Part shown: one piece after another, positions 7,103 to 8,277 of the stretch
Position numbering within the stretch: the stretch's first letter is position 1
How the letters are laid out: the number at the start of each line of letters is the position of its first letter
From: Acidovorax delafieldii
Lineage (GTDB): Bacteria > Pseudomonadota > Gammaproteobacteria > Burkholderiales > Burkholderiaceae_C
Length of the DNA: 8,277 bases
Direction: 5' to 3'
Assembly (NCBI GenBank): GCA_002327945.1
Contig: DCVY01000010.1
Coordinates: 1,266 to 9,542, forward strand
Position numbers and translations under genes: made by a program
The notes under the pieces: generated by a model
The model's input: only the letters and a program-made list of their open reading frames with translations
Databases searched by the model: none
What the model was told of the DNA's origin: nothing

Positions 7103-7107
7103 CCTTA
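7079..7107 (-). promoter_or_regulatory. LysM-dprA stop/start junction with two candidate dprA starts
   Basis: Read on the minus strand the junction is TAAGGATGG: the LysM stop TAA (7107-7105), two G, then ATG (7102-7100). The AAGG is too close to serve this ATG as a normal ribosome-binding site, which suggests termination-reinitiation coupling. Alternatively GGAG within codons 3-4 precedes a TTG at 7081-7079 by 9 nt, giving a protein seven residues shorter. The sequence alone does not decide between them. Confidence 0.6.
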
Positions 7108-8277
7108 TTCGGGATTGACCAGGCGATCACCCACCCGCACGCCGGTGCTGATTTCCAAAATCAAGGCGTAAGAAACACGGTCAAAGGTGCGGAACACCAT
7201 GACATGGCCATTGCGCTCGCTGGGCAGCTTGATCACCGTCTTTGCGACGTCCGTGCCGTCCTTCATGCGGTCGCCCTTGGTCAGGATATGAAGCACCTGG
7301 CCGGCCTCCATGCCGTCCTGCGTGCCCCGGTTGATGGCGACGACCTGGTTCTGCGCTGCGTAGGACACCGAGTTGCCGCCATAGATCGAGACCACGCGCG
7401 CATCGACCTTTACCTGGGGGGCGCGCGGCGTGTAGCTGACAAAGGCGCGCGCCGGTGCCGGCAGCAGCCGGTCGCCCGCGCGAACCTCTTCCTTGGTTGC
7501 TGTCAGTTCCACGGTGGCGGGCACATGGTCGTAGGCAATGCCGCCCTTGCCATTGGCCGTTTCTTCGACCGACTCGCCCCGCACCAGCTCGGCCTTGCCG
7601 ACGTACTGCGCCTCGTAGCCCAGGATTTCACCCGTCAACGGATCCTTGAGGGCAATGGCATCCCGGAAAACCCGGTAATGGCGGGGCACACCGGGCTCCA
7701 CACGCAGCGGATTGGCCGCGTCGCCCCGGGCATAGGCCCGATCGCCGTCGGCCATCAGCACGCGCTCATCCACCGTGGCCACGATGCGCGGGGCGCGCTG
7801 CAGCACCTCGGCGTCCACCACCAGCGGTTCCACCAGGAAGGGCTCGATGAGGTGGGGCTTGAGTGTGGGCAGGGCGGTGTCGGCCAGGCTGTCGCTGCGC
7901 GTGCGCGGTGACACCCGCACCGTTTCAGGCGCGCTGCGGGCACTGGTGCGAAGGCGTGCGTAGCCGCCGTTTTTTTCGAGATGCAGCGTCTGGCCCGGAT
8001 AGATCAGGTGGGGGTTGGGCAGGGCCTGGAGATTCATGCCCCACAGCTCGGGCCATCGCCACGGGCGCTGGAGGTACATGCCCGAAATACCCCAGAGCGT
8101 ATCGCCACGCTTGACGACATAGGTGTCGGGGGCTGACGGCGCCAGTTCAGACAAAGGAACACCACGTTCGGCCACCTGTTGCGCCGTGGCCCGCTGGCCA
8201 CTGGTGACCGGGTAATTCTGCGCCTGGGCCGGAGCGGCAAGCATGGCGCCGGCCAGTACTGTCAACGCGCCCAAGGC
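7105..8277 (-). CDS. Exported LysM-domain protein, 5' end outside the window
   Basis: The reading frame is open to the right edge, so the true start lies beyond 8277; the TTG at 8274-8272 is more likely an internal Leu codon within the signal peptide. Numbering from the first visible codon, residues 1-19 are the hydrophobic core and cleavage site of a signal peptide (ending AAPAQA before QN). A LysM domain, which binds peptidoglycan glycan chains, spans about 52-100: 'TYVVKRGDTLWGISGMYL' to 'NPHLIYPGQTLHL'. The remaining 290 residues have no motif I can name; the end ('VVAINRGTQDGMEAGQVLHI', then 'STGVRVGDRLVNPE') has the alternating Gly-turn pattern of a beta-rich domain. It is likely periplasmic and cell-wall-associated. 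It is tightly coupled to dprA downstream. A slippery A-run lies just after the LysM domain. Confidence 0.88.
   Translation of the reverse strand, partial: ALGALTVLAGAMLAAPAQAQNYPVTSGQRATAQQVAERGVPLSELAPSAPDTYVVKRGDTLWGISGMYLQRPWRWPELWGMNLQALPNPHLIYPGQTLHLEKNGGYARLRTSARSAPETVRVSPRTRSDSLADTALPTLKPHLIEPFLVEPLVVDAEVLQRAPRIVATVDERVLMADGDRAYARGDAANPLRVEPGVPRHYRVFRDAIALKDPLTGEILGYEAQYVGKAELVRGESVEETANGKGGIAYDHVPATVELTATKEEVRAGDRLLPAPARAFVSYTPRAPQVKVDARVVSIYGGNSVSYAAQNQVVAINRGTQDGMEAGQVLHILTKGDRMKDGTDVAKTVIKLPSERNGHVMVFRTFDRVSYALILEISTGVRVGDRLVNPE
7969..7975 (-). other. In-frame slippery heptamer A AAA AAC after the LysM domain
   Basis: On the minus strand the codons GAA AAA AAC (Glu-Lys-Asn, visible residues 101-103) contain A AAA AAC in the phase required for -1 frameshifting (X XXY YYZ), within a run of seven A. 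A -1 shift would add 14 residues and stop at TGA 7927-7925, giving a secreted LysM-only product of about 117 visible residues. I see no Shine-Dalgarno-like stimulator upstream and only a weak stem (GGCG/CGCC) downstream. The motif is certain; its use is speculative. Confidence 0.3.

Noticed and set aside
6059..7911. Long plus-strand open frames (370 and 439 codons) opposite dprA and the LysM gene
   Set aside because: Both are shadows of well-supported minus-strand genes and show no domain or credible start context.

Overview
The window is a GC-rich chromosomal stretch that looks like a betaproteobacterium, most likely family Comamonadaceae (Acidovorax-like). That placement is inference, based on protein character (a short YajC with an 'SSAFAQTA' N-terminus, SecF with Glu in its conserved TM4 motif, a DUF1631 protein, a LysM-dprA pair) and on codon and GC style. 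All genes are conserved housekeeping or conserved-hypothetical types. I see no mobile element, tRNA, rRNA, CRISPR array or integrase.

Layout. Positions 1-283 are a leader with no convincing gene; they hold several small dyads and a -10-like hexamer. The plus strand then carries a compact cluster: yajC (284-619, GTG start), secD (684-2567), secF (2580-3530) and a DUF1631 gene (3548-5848). The gaps are 64, 12 and 17 nt. The first gap contains a strong RNA-type hairpin. The minus strand, converging on this cluster across a 39-nt gap, carries a LysM-domain exported protein (8277 to 7105, cut by the window edge at its 5' end) followed by dprA (7102 to 5888). Only 2 nt separate the LysM stop codon from the first possible dprA start.

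How the genes work together. YajC, SecD and SecF form the accessory membrane complex that uses the proton-motive force to help complete protein export through SecYEG. The DUF1631 gene is close enough to be co-transcribed with them, but its function is unknown. DprA loads RecA onto incoming single-stranded DNA in natural transformation, and its tight coupling to a cell-wall-binding LysM protein is the other notable association.

No clearly new multi-gene system is present. The points most worth a second look are the yajC-secD hairpin, the palindrome around the -10-like box before yajC, an eight-C tract immediately after the DUF1631 start, an in-frame slippery heptamer just after the LysM domain, the uncertain dprA start, and DUF1631 as a sec-cluster member.
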